From positions 108,231,893-108,295,892 of the forward strand of contig NC_082688.1 of the NCBI RefSeq assembly GCF_949987515.2: a stretch of 64,000 nucleotides of DNA, written 5' to 3'. Positions 1 to 11,129 of the stretch are shown here, in pieces. Within the stretch, counting starts at the first letter, position 1. Every line of letters begins with the position of its first letter. This DNA is from Delphinus delphis (Eukaryota > Chordata > Mammalia > Artiodactyla > Delphinidae). The notes beneath the pieces are model-generated. The model had not been told where the DNA came from. It ran no database searches and saw nothing but the letters and a program-made list of their open reading frames with translations. Position numbers and translations under genes: made by a program.

Positions 1-203
1 TCAGACTGATTCCATAGTCCATATTCCTAACCATACATAATACAACATATGGGTCAGGATTAACTGAGCACTAGAGAACTGAAATGGGATTATACAGAAT
101 TCGGAGTCCTGTGTGCTCCCTGAAACTCCAACCACCCAATGAGCCTCCTTTTGTCCATGGAATCGAAATTTAGACCTTTGTGTTATAAAGATGTTCTTCT
201 CAC

Positions 204-385
204 GGGACTTCTCTGGTGGTCCAGTGGTTAGGACTCCCTGCTCCCAATACAGGCGGCCCAGGTTTGATCCCTGGGCAGAAAACTAGATCCTGCATGCCAC
301 AACTAAAGATCCCACACGAGGCAAAGAGGACCCCACGTGCCGCAACTAAGACCCAGCACAGCCAAATAAATAAATAAATTTTAAA
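204..385 (+). mobile_element. CHR SINE (tRNA-Glu derived), old copy
   Basis: The tRNA-like head gggacttctctggtggtcca is followed by the box-B-like tttgatccctggg and a body ending in (aaat)n and oligo-A. The near-identical aaagatgttct at 187-197 and 386-396 is the target-site duplication, which fixes the edges. The body diverges clearly from the other copies in the window, so this is one of the older insertions. Confidence 0.9.
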
Positions 386-397
386 AAAGATGTTCTC

Positions 398-955
398 TTG
401 CTTCAAAATGTTGCTGCACCCTGATCTGAAGCAGTCCTCATGGTGAAAAAGCCAGGCCTCATGGTGAATCCCTCCTTGCTCCACTGGATTCTATAACTAG
501 AGTCAGCTGAAACAAACTCCTCTTGACTTTCAGGATACCATGATGCCATTTTGGTTCTCTCTTATTTCCTCAACCTTTACATATTAGAGTGTCTCACAGC
601 CCTCTTTAGCCCTCTTCCCTTTCCTATCCACGTTCTCTCCCTAAGTGGTCCTAACCAGTTCCCTGCCTAAAAATACCACCTACATGCTGAACCACAAACC
701 CACACACCCAAACCCACACCTAACTTCCTGACACTTCCTTTACGAGGTCCAGCAGGCATCTCAAACCACACTTGTGCAGATCTGAGTTCCTGATAATCCC
801 TCCCCAAATAGCTCCTCATACAGTCTCCCCATTTCAGTAAAGGAATTCATCATTTTTTCGCTTACTCGGCCAAAATTCCTGAGGTCCTCTTGGACACCTC
901 TCTTTCTGTTACACCCCCCATGTGAAGCCTGTGAGCTCCTTTTTCAATATATGTC
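398..955. other. Unassigned sequence between CHR SINE and L2
   Basis: This stretch has mixed base composition, with C-rich runs such as acccacacacccaaaccc. I see no convincing coding frame. It may be the poorly conserved upstream part of the L2 element that becomes recognisable near 960. Confidence 0.4.
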
Positions 956-959
956 TAGA

Positions 960-1745
960 ATCTGAGACTCCGAACTACCACGGCACTGGCCCAGGCCACC
1001 ATCATCTCTTTACTGAATTATTGCAATAACCTGCTGATGGTCTCCCTAGTCCTGTACTTGGTCAACTTTACCGCCCCCTCCCCAGCTCCAAAACACACTC
1101 TAGTCTCATAAGAGCAGCCAGGACAATCCTGATAGATGTACATCATATCATGTCACTCCTTTGCTCAAAACCTTCCCTATAAAGGTTTGAGACTTTCCGT
1201 CTCAAGCAGAACATAAGCCAAAGTCCTTACTAGGACTTATAAGGCCCTACATGATCTGGTCCCCGTTACCTTTCAGACTTCGTGTCCTAATTCTTTCCTC
1301 TAATTCATTCTGTTCATGGCACATTGGCCTATTTAACATTCCCCTAATTTACAGGCACACGCCTTTGCACTTGACATTCCCTCTACCATATATACCTCAG
1401 ATACACATGTGGCTAACTATCTCATGTCTTTCTTTTTTCACTCAAAACTCACATTCCCTCAGTGTGAGCTTTCCTGGGGGCCACCCTGCTTAAAATGTCA
1501 CATTTATCCCTCACATTTCCTTCCATGCATTATTTCTCTCCTTAGCTCTTAGAGCCATCAAATATAACATGATACACATTTTATTTGTTTGTCTTGCCTA
1601 CTGTATGTCTCCTCCACGATAACAAAAGTTTCATGAGGACAGGATTTGTACTCACTCTGTTTATCGTATTTCCACTGCTGAGAATGTACCTGGCATGGGG
1701 TTGACACATCATAGATAGGTGTTGACTTCATAAAGAGATGCTCTA
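960..1745 (+). mobile_element. LINE-2 (L2) 3' portion
   Basis: Wording typical of the L2 3' end appears in order: tcatgtcactcctttgctca, then aaggccctacatgatctggt, then cctttgcacttgacattccc, then a tail resembling the usual cctggcacatag(t)aggtg. The copy is heavily diverged and non-coding, as expected for L2, which stopped moving early in mammalian evolution. Open frames over this interval are incidental. Confidence 0.8.
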
Positions 1746-1789
1746 CAATGTCGATTATAGAACCAAACCTCACAGTGTGATAAATATGT

Positions 1790-2690
1790 TTATTGAGGAC
1801 ATCTCAACCTTTGAAAGTCAGGCAAAATTGTGTCAAGCCGTGTATCCCGTGTTCTGTGAGAATCTAGTGCCCTCAACAAGATTTCCGAGAACTCCCCAGT
1901 GTTAATACCTTCCCGGTTACTCTGGATTTGCCTACCTGCCTCCCTGGACTGTTGAGGTCATTGGCATTTGATCCCCTATAACTATTCTCTGTCCCCTGCT
2001 CTGTGACAAACCGAGACACAGAAAGCAACAGCTTTCGCTTCAACACCCCCACAAACTCTGACCCATTGTAATATGTTTAACTTATAATTTGCAATGACAG
2101 AAGTGTATTTACGTGGCTTCAAAAAAGTTATCATTTAGTATTAAACATCCTCAATCTTTATAATCCTTTGACCTGCCTTCAACACTGTCTCACTGTCCAT
2201 TTTCCTCCATGGCCGTCTGTCATGCTACTGGGCCATTTCTCTGTTCCTTTCTCCTCAATTCTCTCACTCTTTTCACCATTCTTTTCCTAACATCTGTTCT
2301 TTATTTCTTGAGAGAATATTGCCTCTCCCTCTTTGTATTTTCTTATGATCCATGTCATTAAGTTTTCACATTATACTAAAAAATAGCTTCTCAAGTTTTA
2401 TCATTTTATGCAAAAGACAATTCCTCTTCATCACAGGAAATTCAATGACAGCTTTTAAAAGTCTTTGCATCCAAGAGTCCTGGGCAGTTGGGGCAATGGC
2501 AGCTGCCTATGCAAAATCTCTTCAAACAACCTCCAAACGACAAGAAGAATAAATAACACCACACAAAACACACCTTTGGCATAACTAGAAGACAGACAAT
2601 CTTATACACTGCAGGTTACCTGTAAGTAGGAAAAGAAGCACCAAATTCCAGGAGAGTCAACTTCACAGAGAGCAAAGGGGTTCTGAAAAA
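1790..2690. other. Unassigned AT-rich sequence
   Basis: There is no recognisable gene or repeat. Pyrimidine-rich tracts occur near 2200-2300. Short open frames here show no codon bias or family motif. Confidence 0.5.
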
Positions 2691-2734
2691 AATGCACAAG
2701 AAAGATAAGATTGAGGTAAAACCACTCCTGGGGA

Positions 2735-3032
2735 GACGGGCTGGGGACGCGGCGGCGGGGGCGAGGGCTGGCCCGGGATTCCCAGGGTCCCAGGACCGGG
2801 GCGGGGCCAGGCGGAGGGCGGGAGGAACGAACGAGAAACCACCTTTCGCAGAAAGGAACGCCAAAGCCCGAACCAGCCGCCGTCTCTAGAAAGTTCTCCC
2901 CAACCCGCGTCCCTCGCCGCAGGCCGGCTCCTCCTAGCCTCTTCCCCCCGCCCCCTCCGCGGCGGTGGGACCAATCACTGCCCGGGCCGCCTAAGACCCG
3001 CCTCCTGCGCCCGCTGCCCGGGAAACGGCACG
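2735..3032 (+). promoter_or_regulatory. GC-rich leader of the FKBP4 retrocopy, promoter-like
   Basis: This block of about 300 bp is very rich in G, C and CpG, and the AT-rich DNA on its left stops abruptly near 2730. It contains a GC box (ggggcggggc, 2798-2807), a heat-shock-element-like pair of inverted units (GAA at 2889-2891, TTC at 2894-2896), a second C-rich GC box around 2949-2961 and a CCAAT box (2971-2975). It runs directly into sequence collinear with the FKBP4 coding start. I infer that it is the 5' leader of the parent transcript, perhaps extending upstream of the usual start site. FKBP4 encodes a heat-shock-associated immunophilin, so the heat-shock-like site fits. Whether it still acts as a promoter cannot be told from sequence. 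Confidence 0.55.
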
Positions 3033-4385
3033 AAGACCGCCTCGGGGACGAAGGCTTCCGAGGGTGGGGCTCAGTCGGCGCCGCTGTCCCTTGAGGGGGT
3101 GGACATCAGCCCCAAGCAGGATGAGGGCGTGCTTCAGGTCCTCAAGCGAGAGGGCACAGGCACAGGGATGCCCATGATCGGGGACCGAGTCTCTGTCCAC
3201 TACACGGGCTGGCTGTTCGATGGCAGCAAGTTCGACTCCAGCCTGGACCGCAAGGACAGATTATCCTTCGACCTGGGGAAAGGGGAAGTCATCAAGGCTT
3301 GGGATATTGCTGTAGCGACCATGAAGGAGGGGGAAGTGTGCCACATCCCCTGCAAGCCAGAATACGCCTACGGTTCGGCGGGCAGCCCTCCCGAGATCCC
3401 TCCCAAGGCCACGCTTGTGTTCCAGGTGGAGTGGCGCCATCGGGGAGATTGCACTGGAAGGTACTCCAGAGACCAGATCTTTTACCGCCAGGAGGTCGGC
3501 GAGGCCGAGTGTGTGGACCTGCCTTGTGGGGTGGAGAAAGTCATTCAGCGCAAGGAAAAAGGAGAACATCCCATTGTGTATCTCAAGCCCAGCTATGCTT
3601 TTGGCAGTGTTGGGAAGGAAAAGTTCCAGATCCCCCCAAATGCTGAGCTGAAGTATGAAGTATAACTCAAGAGTTTTGGGAAGGCCAAGGAGTCCCAGGA
3701 GATGAGTTCAGAGAAGCTGGAGCAGAGCACCACAGTGAAGGAGCGGGGCACCGTGGACTTCCAGCAAGGCAAGTACAAACAAGCTCTGCTGCGGTACGAG
3801 ATCGTGTCCTGGCTGGAATTTGAGTCAGCTTTCTCTAATGAGGACGCACAGAAGACACAGGCCCTTCGGCTGGCCTCACACCTCAACCTGGCCATGTGTC
3901 ATCTGAAGCTGCAAGCCTTCTCTGCTGCCGCTGAAAATTGTAACAAGGCCCTGGAACCGGACAGCAACCATGAGAAGGACCTCTTCCACCAGGGAGAGGC
4001 CCACCTGGAGGTGAACGACTTTGACTTGGCATGGGCTGACTTCCAGAAGGTCCTGCAGCTCTACCCCAACCACAGAGCTGCCAAGGCCCAGCAGCGGATC
4101 CGCAAGGAGCTCGAATGGGAGAAGAAGCTCTATGACAACATATTTGAGAGGCTAGCTGGGGAGGAGAGCAAGGCCAAGGCCATGGTCGCTGCAGGAGACC
4201 AGCCTGTTGACACGGAGGTGAAGGACGGGCAGAAGAACCATGTGGCAGGGGGCCAGCCTCAGGTGGAGGCAGAAGTGTGGCCTTTCCCAGCCCGGCTCCT
4301 GGCTGCCTGCCCCGCTTCTCCCTACCCTACTCCACCCTATTGGTTCTGTAAAAACTGAAGAATTTTGAGTGAATTAGACCTTTAT
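3033..4385 (+). pseudogene. FKBP4: FKBP4 (FKBP52) processed pseudogene
   Basis: This is an intronless copy of FKBP4, the HSP90-binding immunophilin with two FK506-binding domains (FK1, FK2) and a TPR domain. The first domain aligns without gaps from residue 23; HYTGW, KFDSSLD, VIKAWD and YAYGSAG are kept. Disabling changes: the start codon position (3033-3035) reads AAG; about 43 codons spanning the FK1-FK2 junction are missing at about 3432, which shifts the frame; a further one-base loss near 3460 brings FK2 back to the original frame; a TAA replaces a sense codon at 3663-3665; the TPR part has lost single codons and a four-codon block near 4090; and the normal stop reads TGG (4278-4280), so the frame runs into the old 3' UTR and ends at 4358. 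In the TPR domain the EKGLFRRG-type clamp motif reads EKDLFHQG, so the clamp arginine is gone. It is a retrotransposed copy and not the parent gene. Confidence 0.95.
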
Positions 4386-4739
4386 TTTTCTAAAAACCAA
4401 AAAAGGTGCCCCCAAAGAAAGAACGTGTATCCTTAAGTGTGAAAATATTGAAGAAAGAAACCTGATGTTGATGGTAACAGATTCAGTGTATACATTGAAT
4501 TCAGTAAGAGTCCATGAATCCATATATATATTAATTAATTAATTAAAACTAAACAAATGGGAGGTGGGGGAGGAAGTCTTACTCCTTTAGAATATCAACT
4601 GGTAAATGTGGGAGGAACGATAGAAAAATCACCATTTTGCAACCATTATAATAAAAATTGATTTAAGCAGAAGCTATCGATGAATGCTTAGAGTAGGTGA
4701 AAGTTTGGGGAATAAAGGATATTTACATTGCCTTAAAAC
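4386..4739. other. Flank 3' of the FKBP4 retrocopy
   Basis: The match to FKBP4 3' UTR fades near 4385, followed by an A-rich stretch (aaaaaccaaaaaagg) that may be the decayed poly-A tail. A short AT repeat (attaattaattaatt) lies near 4530. The words caagaaaga (2698-2706) and caaagaaaga (after the A-rich stretch) may be remnants of a target duplication, but they are too short to be sure. There is no coding signal. Confidence 0.4.
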
Positions 4740-5250
4740 ATTTATTTTCAAATTATGTATTAATTAGCCGAGGAGGAAATAGTGACTTGACGGTGGAGAA
4801 ACCTGGCAGAACCATCACAGCCATATGATTGCAGCCAACACCACCAATAATGGAACAAATGACATCGAGTGCCTCTTGATATGATGCCCTGAGAAGGATA
4901 TAATGTCACATCTGTTTGCTTATACAACGTGTATAACCTGAATCTCATCAGAGGAAACCTCAGGGAAACTCAAATTGATGGCCGTTCTACAAATAATAGG
5001 TGCTCTTTGAAACTGCCAGCATTATGAGAGAAAAAGGAAGACTGATGGGTGTTATTCCAGATAAAAGGACACTTAAGACACATGACAACTAAGTGTAATT
5101 CGTAACTCTGGGTATCTTAGGCTAGGAAAAAACAGTTAGCTGTTATACGACATTACGGGGATAGTGGATAAAATTCAAATACGGGCTCTGGACAAACAAG
5201 CACTCTTATGTATCCTGGCAATAGGACAGCTATGATTAAAAAAGAAAATA
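4740..5250 (+). mobile_element. Ancient L1 (L1M-type) 3' UTR fragment
   Basis: Phrases familiar from old mammalian L1 3' ends occur in order: gagtgcctcttgatatgatg, gaggaaacctcagggaaact, ggccgttctacaaataatag, ggacacttaagacacatgac. The copy is strongly diverged and has no coding capacity. The assignment to L1M rather than another old LINE is from memory of consensus wording. Confidence 0.5.
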
Positions 5251-6115
5251 GACTTTTAATATCCTAGAGGAATCTACAATGTAGGAAATCCAGAAATAGA
5301 TAAGAGTAATTAACTTTGAAAAATTAAAAGGATGGACTGGGGGCAGAGGAATAAAAACCCCAAATACTGTATATTTGATTTTGAAGTTTAGATCTTTTTT
5401 CTATTTCAATGAAAAAATCTCATAACGAGATTCAAAGATTGAGAAATCAAATCCTTGTTAAGTCTTTGTTTTGAAAGTCTTTAAAGTTGGTTTTCGTATT
5501 GAACTGTCAGGAAGTTAACTAGCTACCCATCACCTTCAGACACAGTAGCTCTGTTTAGACGACCACTGCCAACACATGAGTCACAGGATCAGACCATAAC
5601 ATGCCCACAGCTTGTCTTATTTAACTCATCGCTTCAGGGAACACATGGGGAAAAATACACTCTGTACAGGCCAACCATTTTAGCACAAACGCAAAATTGC
5701 ACAAAACAGAAAAAGTTGCATTTCTTAAGTAGTCTGACTAGCAAATTCCATGGTTCTATGCAAGTCTGGACCATGTTTTTGAAAGAAATGTTTTTGCAGA
5801 AATTTTGTTTCTCCTTCATGCGGAACCTGAAAAAGCTGGCAAACTGCCAAATCAGAAGTTCTGAAGACTCGAAATGCAACCTGTGTCATTTGTATTGATT
5901 GTAATCCATAGCGTGTGTGCATGTGGTCATGCTGGTGATTCATAGATAACACTGTGAATCATAACTAAAACTGGAAAAGTAGGTTTTGATAAAATATGAT
6001 TTAATCAAATGCAAAAATCACATTTTAGCAAACTGGTATTGTCCTCTACTTAATGTGTTTCCTTTCTCCCCCTCCACTCCTTCCCCTCTTCCTCTCTCTC
6101 CTTTTTATTCTATCA
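5251..6115. other. Unassigned sequence
   Basis: AT-rich, without a recognisable gene or repeat. Overlapping short open frames on both strands at 5630-5950 show no family resemblance. Confidence 0.5.
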
Positions 6116-6127
6116 AAGCTCACACTG

Positions 6128-6420
6128 GGGACTTCCCTGGTGGCGCAGTGGCTAAGAACCCGCCTTCCAGTGCAGGGGACACGGGATCGATCCCTGGTCC
6201 GGGAGGATCCCACATGCCACAGAGCAACTAAGCCTGCATGCCACAACTACGGAACCCACGCGCCTAGAGCCCATGCTCCGCAACAAGAGAAGCCACCGCA
6301 ATGAGAAGCCCACGCACCGCAATGAAGAGTAGCCCCCGCTCGCCACAGCTAGAGAAAGCCTGCGTGCAGCAACGAAGACCCAACGCAGCCATAAATAAAT
6401 AAATAAATTTATTAAAAAAA
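6128..6420 (+). mobile_element. CHR-1 SINE, full length (long form)
   Basis: A complete long-form CHR element: head gggacttccctggtggcgca, B-box region, the middle block with repeated gccacaactac/gcaacaagagaagccaccgc wording, and a tail cataaataaataaataaattt plus oligo-A. The flanks aagctcacactg and aaactcgcattg are a decayed target duplication. Confidence 0.92.
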
Positions 6421-6683
6421 AAACTCGCATTGGTTTCAGTTTTCAGCCAAAGTTTGAAGGTTAAATGTTATATACCTTGAGAAAAGCTTTTGCCATGTTA
6501 CCAGTTATTTCAAGGCAATTTTAGATAAGAATCCAAAATTAAGTATGACCTATGGGTATTGTGACATTTACCTGGAAAAAAATGCAAACATAGAAGTGTT
6601 TTGACAGGGCTCCCCACTTTATGAAAACCTAGACCCTTCTAATTTGTCAAGGAGGTGGAGGACTATTAAAAGTGTTTGTCTAG

Positions 6684-6890
6684 GGGGCTTCCCTGGTGGT
6701 GCAGTGGTTGAGAGTCCGCCTGCCGATGCAGGGGACGCAGGTTCGTGACCCGGTCCGGGAGGATCCCACATGCCGCGGAGCGGCTGGGCCCGTGAGCCAT
6801 GGCCGCCGAGTCTGCGCGACTGGAGCCTGTGCTCCGCAATGGGAGAGGCCACAACGGTGAGAGGCCCGCGTACCAGAAAAAAAAAAAAAG
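6684..6890 (+). mobile_element. CHR SINE, short form
   Basis: The head is gggcttccctggtggtgcag, followed by the short-form body (gccgcggagcggctgggccc) and the end gagaggcccgcgtacc plus poly-A. The same short form recurs at 13097, 30647 and 52571. A degraded target duplication (aaaagtgtttgt / aaaagtatgtaa) flanks it. Confidence 0.9.
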
Positions 6891-6899
6891 TATGTAAAT

Positions 6900-7730
6900 T
6901 ATGGAAAGGACCAATTTAGTGGTGTTGCTAAAAAAGAAATGAAAATGTTATAATAAAGTCAAAACCTTTAATCATTTTTTAAAAAATTAACTTCTCTCCT
7001 AAAATTAAAGCTGTTTTCCTTTCTTTTCTTCTCCAAAGATTGGGTTTAGTTGAGGTTCTGGAAAGAACTTTGTGGTTTATTTTAGGTTAAATAAGCTGAA
7101 AATTCACTAGATAGCGGCATAAAATCTTTTAATGAAACATTTTGCATAGGAACATTTTTAATTTCCATAAATCGAATCTACTAAAGTCTAAAAGGCAGCT
7201 CAGAGTTTTTCTTGGCAGATTCGTACAGAGAAAAAGGAAAGCAATGAGTTTGTTTTCTTGCGCCTGTATAAATGCACCACCCCTGCACAGCACATCGTAA
7301 AGCCTGTTACATCTGAGCAACACAATTAGTAATTGTAATGACATTTATGTCTGATGAATGAAAATATGTTCATGCTACTGCAAAATAATTTAAGCGAACT
7401 CATGTGCATACAGCTTATTGTGTATGTGAAGCAAGTCAAACATAAGAAACATGATCTTCTTGTTCTGGAAGAATAAACAGAAAATAAATAAACACAGAAC
7501 AAAATAAAAAGTAATTAAATACTTTCTCATTAGAAATGAATATATAACAATAAATATAAAAGAAAACACTATGCAAGAAAAATACTTCTTTACTCAACCA
7601 CATCCTCTAGGCAATATTGTGAGAAATGTCCCCACTAAACCCAAGAAAGAGACTGAAGTAAATGAAGTATTACTGCCCATTTCCTGTGTGTTGATTCAGT
7701 AAAGGTGTATTAAATTCCACATAAAGTTTA
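6900..7730. other. Unassigned AT-rich sequence
   Basis: I see nothing definable. A minus-strand open frame at 7129-7344 is isolated and lacks motifs and splice context. Confidence 0.5.
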
Positions 7731-7734
7731 AAGT

Positions 7735-8025
7735 GGCACCGTCCCTGCATTCCTGGAGCTCTCATGGTACAGGAGAGAGACATGCACACTCATAACACAC
7801 TTGCGTAAGTAAGTACCACAGCTGAGGTGTGGTCTGGGTCCAATGCGATCACCGAAGTGGAAATCTCATCTTGCCTGGAGATACCACAGAATATTTCATG
7901 AAGGAGGTACATTTTAGCTGAGTAACAAATGACTACAAGGAACTCCCTGGACAGTTGCAAGGAGAACACTTGCAAAGGTGTGGAAGAGAAAAAGAGCATA
8001 CAATATTTTGGAAAGCTAAATGTTT
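7735..8025 (-). mobile_element. L2 fragment, reversed
   Basis: The plus strand reads like the reverse complement of the L2 3' region: ctgcattcctggagctctca, aggaggtacattttagctga, then gagaacacttgcaaaggtgt, which mirror L2 wording near the tttgcacttg and tcaaatgtcacc blocks. It is old and non-coding. Confidence 0.6.
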
Positions 8026-9010
8026 CAGCAGAGCTGGAGTATGAAAGGGAGAAGTTAACAATTTACCCATTATATTAAGGGTATTTAGGGGCCACTGAAA
8101 TACTTTCATTGATTTTTTTGCTATCAAATTAGTTCACATTCATTAATAAATGTTTTTAAATGGGGAAAACATAAAGAAGAAAATTAAATCTACTTTACAT
8201 CCTATTGGTAAATAATTATGTGACTTGACACACATTTTGTGCCACAGCCATGCTTCTAAATATCTTGTCCACTTATTTTCCACAACAATGAATTCTCTCA
8301 GTTTTGGTTCCTTCAGGTTGATTCAATTTTCCCTAGACTTTGCAGAGATTTCTTTGATTTTGTGGTATGTAGTTGCCGTTTTCTTCTCTTGGCACTAATA
8401 AACATAGTTTTCTTTTTCTGTTATTGTTTTCTCCTCTTGCTTTCCTTCTAACAGATTGATCAATTGTTGAGAAGGGTTTTTAGAAGTTTGCTCGTAGAAG
8501 CAGTTGTGCTGGAAATCCAGAGCAAATTTTCTAGTTTTCGTTCAGAGTAAGTACATGTAAGTGGCACTGCTGGGCTAACAAGTACTGTTTAAAGGTGTCT
8601 GGTTCACAGGGAAAATTGTTTCTGGAGAAATAACAATTTTTATTCCCATTAGTAATTGATGAATGCTACTTTCTGGCATTCTTACAAACACTGAGTGTCA
8701 TCTTTAATCTTTGCAAACAGCTCAGGGATTTAAAAGAGCCATGCAATAAAATCAGGATTGCCCTTTATTCCTATCGCTTTTCCTGCAGTGTGTGGGACAG
8801 ATAGGAGATCGGGAGTGTGGTGCCTTTGTAGTCAGGAAGACAATTTCTTATCTAAAATTGTCAAGATTAGTGAAATAATCTAGATGAGAAATTAACCAAG
8901 GAAGTGACAAGAAGAAGAAGAAATAAGGAAACGGATATGAGAGATAATAAGAAAGTACAAATACTGTTACCAAGAACATGTTGCTAAGGGAGAGATGAAA
9001 AATCATTCTG
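8026..9010. other. Unassigned sequence
   Basis: No gene or clear repeat. Pyrimidine-rich runs near 8390-8440 and a purine-rich gaagaagaagaaataagg near 8910 are low-complexity only. Confidence 0.5.
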
Positions 9011-9190
9011 AAAATGACCGTTATCTATAAGACATGCTACACACATGGGCGCATATAAATCTCACAACAAATTTAGGAAATAAGTGTTATTATTCTGATC
9101 GTTCGGATTTGTAAAATAGGTTAAAGTACACATTTAGAAAGTTGCTTTGTAAGGATCCCACTCGTGACTAATCCACACGCCCCCCACAGC
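9010..9190 (-). mobile_element. MIR SINE, reversed
   Basis: Plus-strand wording aatctcacaacaaatttagg, aagtgttattattctgat, tttgtaaaataggtta is the reverse-complement core of MIR. The copy is very diverged. Confidence 0.55.
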
Positions 9191-10085
9191 ACACTGTACT
9201 ACACTAGCTTCTGAAATGCTGCCTACTTTGCTAACGTGAACATCTTGGTATTGAAAGAAATTTCTAGCTCCGTCTCCACTTCCCTGGAAGTGCCTTCCTT
9301 TCCTTAGATTTCAGGCCAGTTTGTCACCCTGCTGTCTCAGTTTTATGATGCACTCAAAAACCACGTATCACTTGTACAGTTTTGTCTTTCTTGTTGTTAG
9401 GGTAGGAGTGATGCTCTTTCCAGCTTTCTACATCCTGAGCAGAAGCTAACGTCTCTCCATTCATTTTCAGCCTCTGTGACCCTTCAAGGCTCTTAACATG
9501 TCTACTTCCACCCCCCTATCACTTACCTCTCCTTATATACTTTCCACCTTTTTATCTATGCGGGATGCCTTCTGGGAGAGTTCCTTGGACTAATTTTCCT
9601 TGTCACGAATTCATTTCTTATTAATTCAGTCCACTCCCCTATCCCAATTCCTGCTCTTTTCCAAAGATTCCACAATTTTCTTCTTTTTATTTATTTTTGT
9701 TGTTTTTCCATTGGACAATTTTCTTCTTTAATTGTAATCTCACCCGTGGAGTATGACAGATGTGAGAAGGAATGATAAAGACCTGCTTGGAGTCCCACTG
9801 GCCTGCCTTGAGTTCCCTAGCCCAGCGGGCTCTGGCTTTCCTGCCTTGTAAGCAGTTAGACAGGCAACCATTCACCTCCAGAGTGATGGTAGGACATAAA
9901 AGACCTGGACTCTCAATCTTATCCTATTATCCATGGTGCCAGGTCCTCTGCTGTCCTAGGCTTCGATTTCACTCACACACAAGGCATATATGCCTTCCCA
10001 GATGAATACTCTTTGATTTTATATTACATTTTCACCCTCTCACTTTTGTGGCATCTTGAGAGTTGGGTTCAGGAAAGGAGATGAT
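9191..10085. other. Unassigned sequence
   Basis: Pyrimidine-rich with no recognisable element. A plus-strand open frame at 9772-10005 has no family resemblance. Confidence 0.5.
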
Positions 10086-10089
10086 TGCC

Positions 10090-11128
10090 CTTGTTTATTC
10101 ACCATCTAATGTGAAATACTTTCATTATTTTTTTCATGGGAAGGCATTTTATTTTAAATAGAGCAGTGTGTACATGTCAGTCCCAAGCTCCCAATCTATC
10201 CCTCCTCCCCACTTATCCCCTGCTGGTAACCATAAGTTTCTTCTCTAAGTCTATGAATCTGTTTCTGTTTTGTAAATAAGTTCAACTGCATCATTTTTTT
10301 TTAGATTCCCCATATAAGCGATATCATACATTTGTCTTTCTCTGTCTGACTTACTTCACTTAATATGATAATCTCCAGGTCCATCCATGTTGCTGAAAAT
10401 GGCATTATTTCATTCTTTTTAATGGATGAGTAATATTACATTATATATATATATATACACATATATATATATACATATATATATGTACACATATATATGT
10501 ATACATATATCACATCTTCTTTATCTATTCATCTGTTGATGGACACTTAGGTTGCTTCCATGTCCTGACTATTGTAAATAGTGTTGCAATGAATATTGGG
10601 GTGCATGTGTCTTTTTGAATTATGGTTTTCTCTGGATATATGCCCCGTAGTGGGATCGCTGGATCATCTGGTAGCTCTATTTTTAGTTTTTTAAGGAACC
10701 TCCATACTGTTCTCCGTAGTGGCTGCACCAATTTACATTCCCACCAACAGTGTAGGAGGGTTGCCTTTTCTCCACAACCTCTCCAGCATTTATTGTTTGC
10801 AGATTTTTTGCTGATGGCCTTTCTGACTGGTGTGATATCTCATTGCAGTTTTGATTTGCATTTCTCTAATAATTAGCGATGTTGAGCATCTTTTCATGTG
10901 CCTCTTGGCCACCTGTATGTCTTCTTTGGAAAAATATCTCTTTAGGTTTTCTGCCCATTTTTTGATTGGGTTGTTTGTTTTTTTGATATTGAGCTGCATG
11001 AGCTGTTTGTAAATAGTGGAGACTAATTCCTTGTTTGTCACATCGTTTGCAAATATTTTCTCCCATTCTGTGGGTTGTCCTTTTGTTTTGTTTATGGTTT
11101 CCTTTGCTGTGCAAAAGCTTTTGAGTTT
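10090..11128 (-). mobile_element. L1 3' end: ORF2 C-terminus and 3' UTR, 5'-truncated
   Basis: On the minus strand, L1 ORF2 C-terminal wording is clear: [17 protein letters not shown], then [11 protein letters not shown], then an [13 protein letters not shown] end, preceded upstream by a [21 protein letters not shown] segment. The reading frame is broken between these pieces, and reverse transcriptase and endonuclease domains are absent, so the copy is dead on insertion. An AT-repeat array at 10442-10510 sits within the 3' part. Confidence 0.9.
10442..10510. repeat. (TA)n / (ATATGTAC)n microsatellite
   Basis: Alternating ta runs with interspersed tacaca and tgtaca units, expanded inside the reversed L1 3' region. 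Confidence 0.9.
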
Positions 11129-11129
11129 A

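Noticed and set aside
3099..3665. A functional single-domain FKBP gene
   Set aside because: It lacks an ATG at the FKBP4 start, has lost the FK1-FK2 junction, and belongs to a longer copy with further lesions.
3702..4358. An independent 218-residue TPR protein
   Set aside because: It is the TPR part of the FKBP4 retrocopy read past the lost stop into old 3' UTR.
10442..10510. Array of regularly spaced repeats like a CRISPR
   Set aside because: It is a simple AT microsatellite inside an L1, in a mammalian genome.
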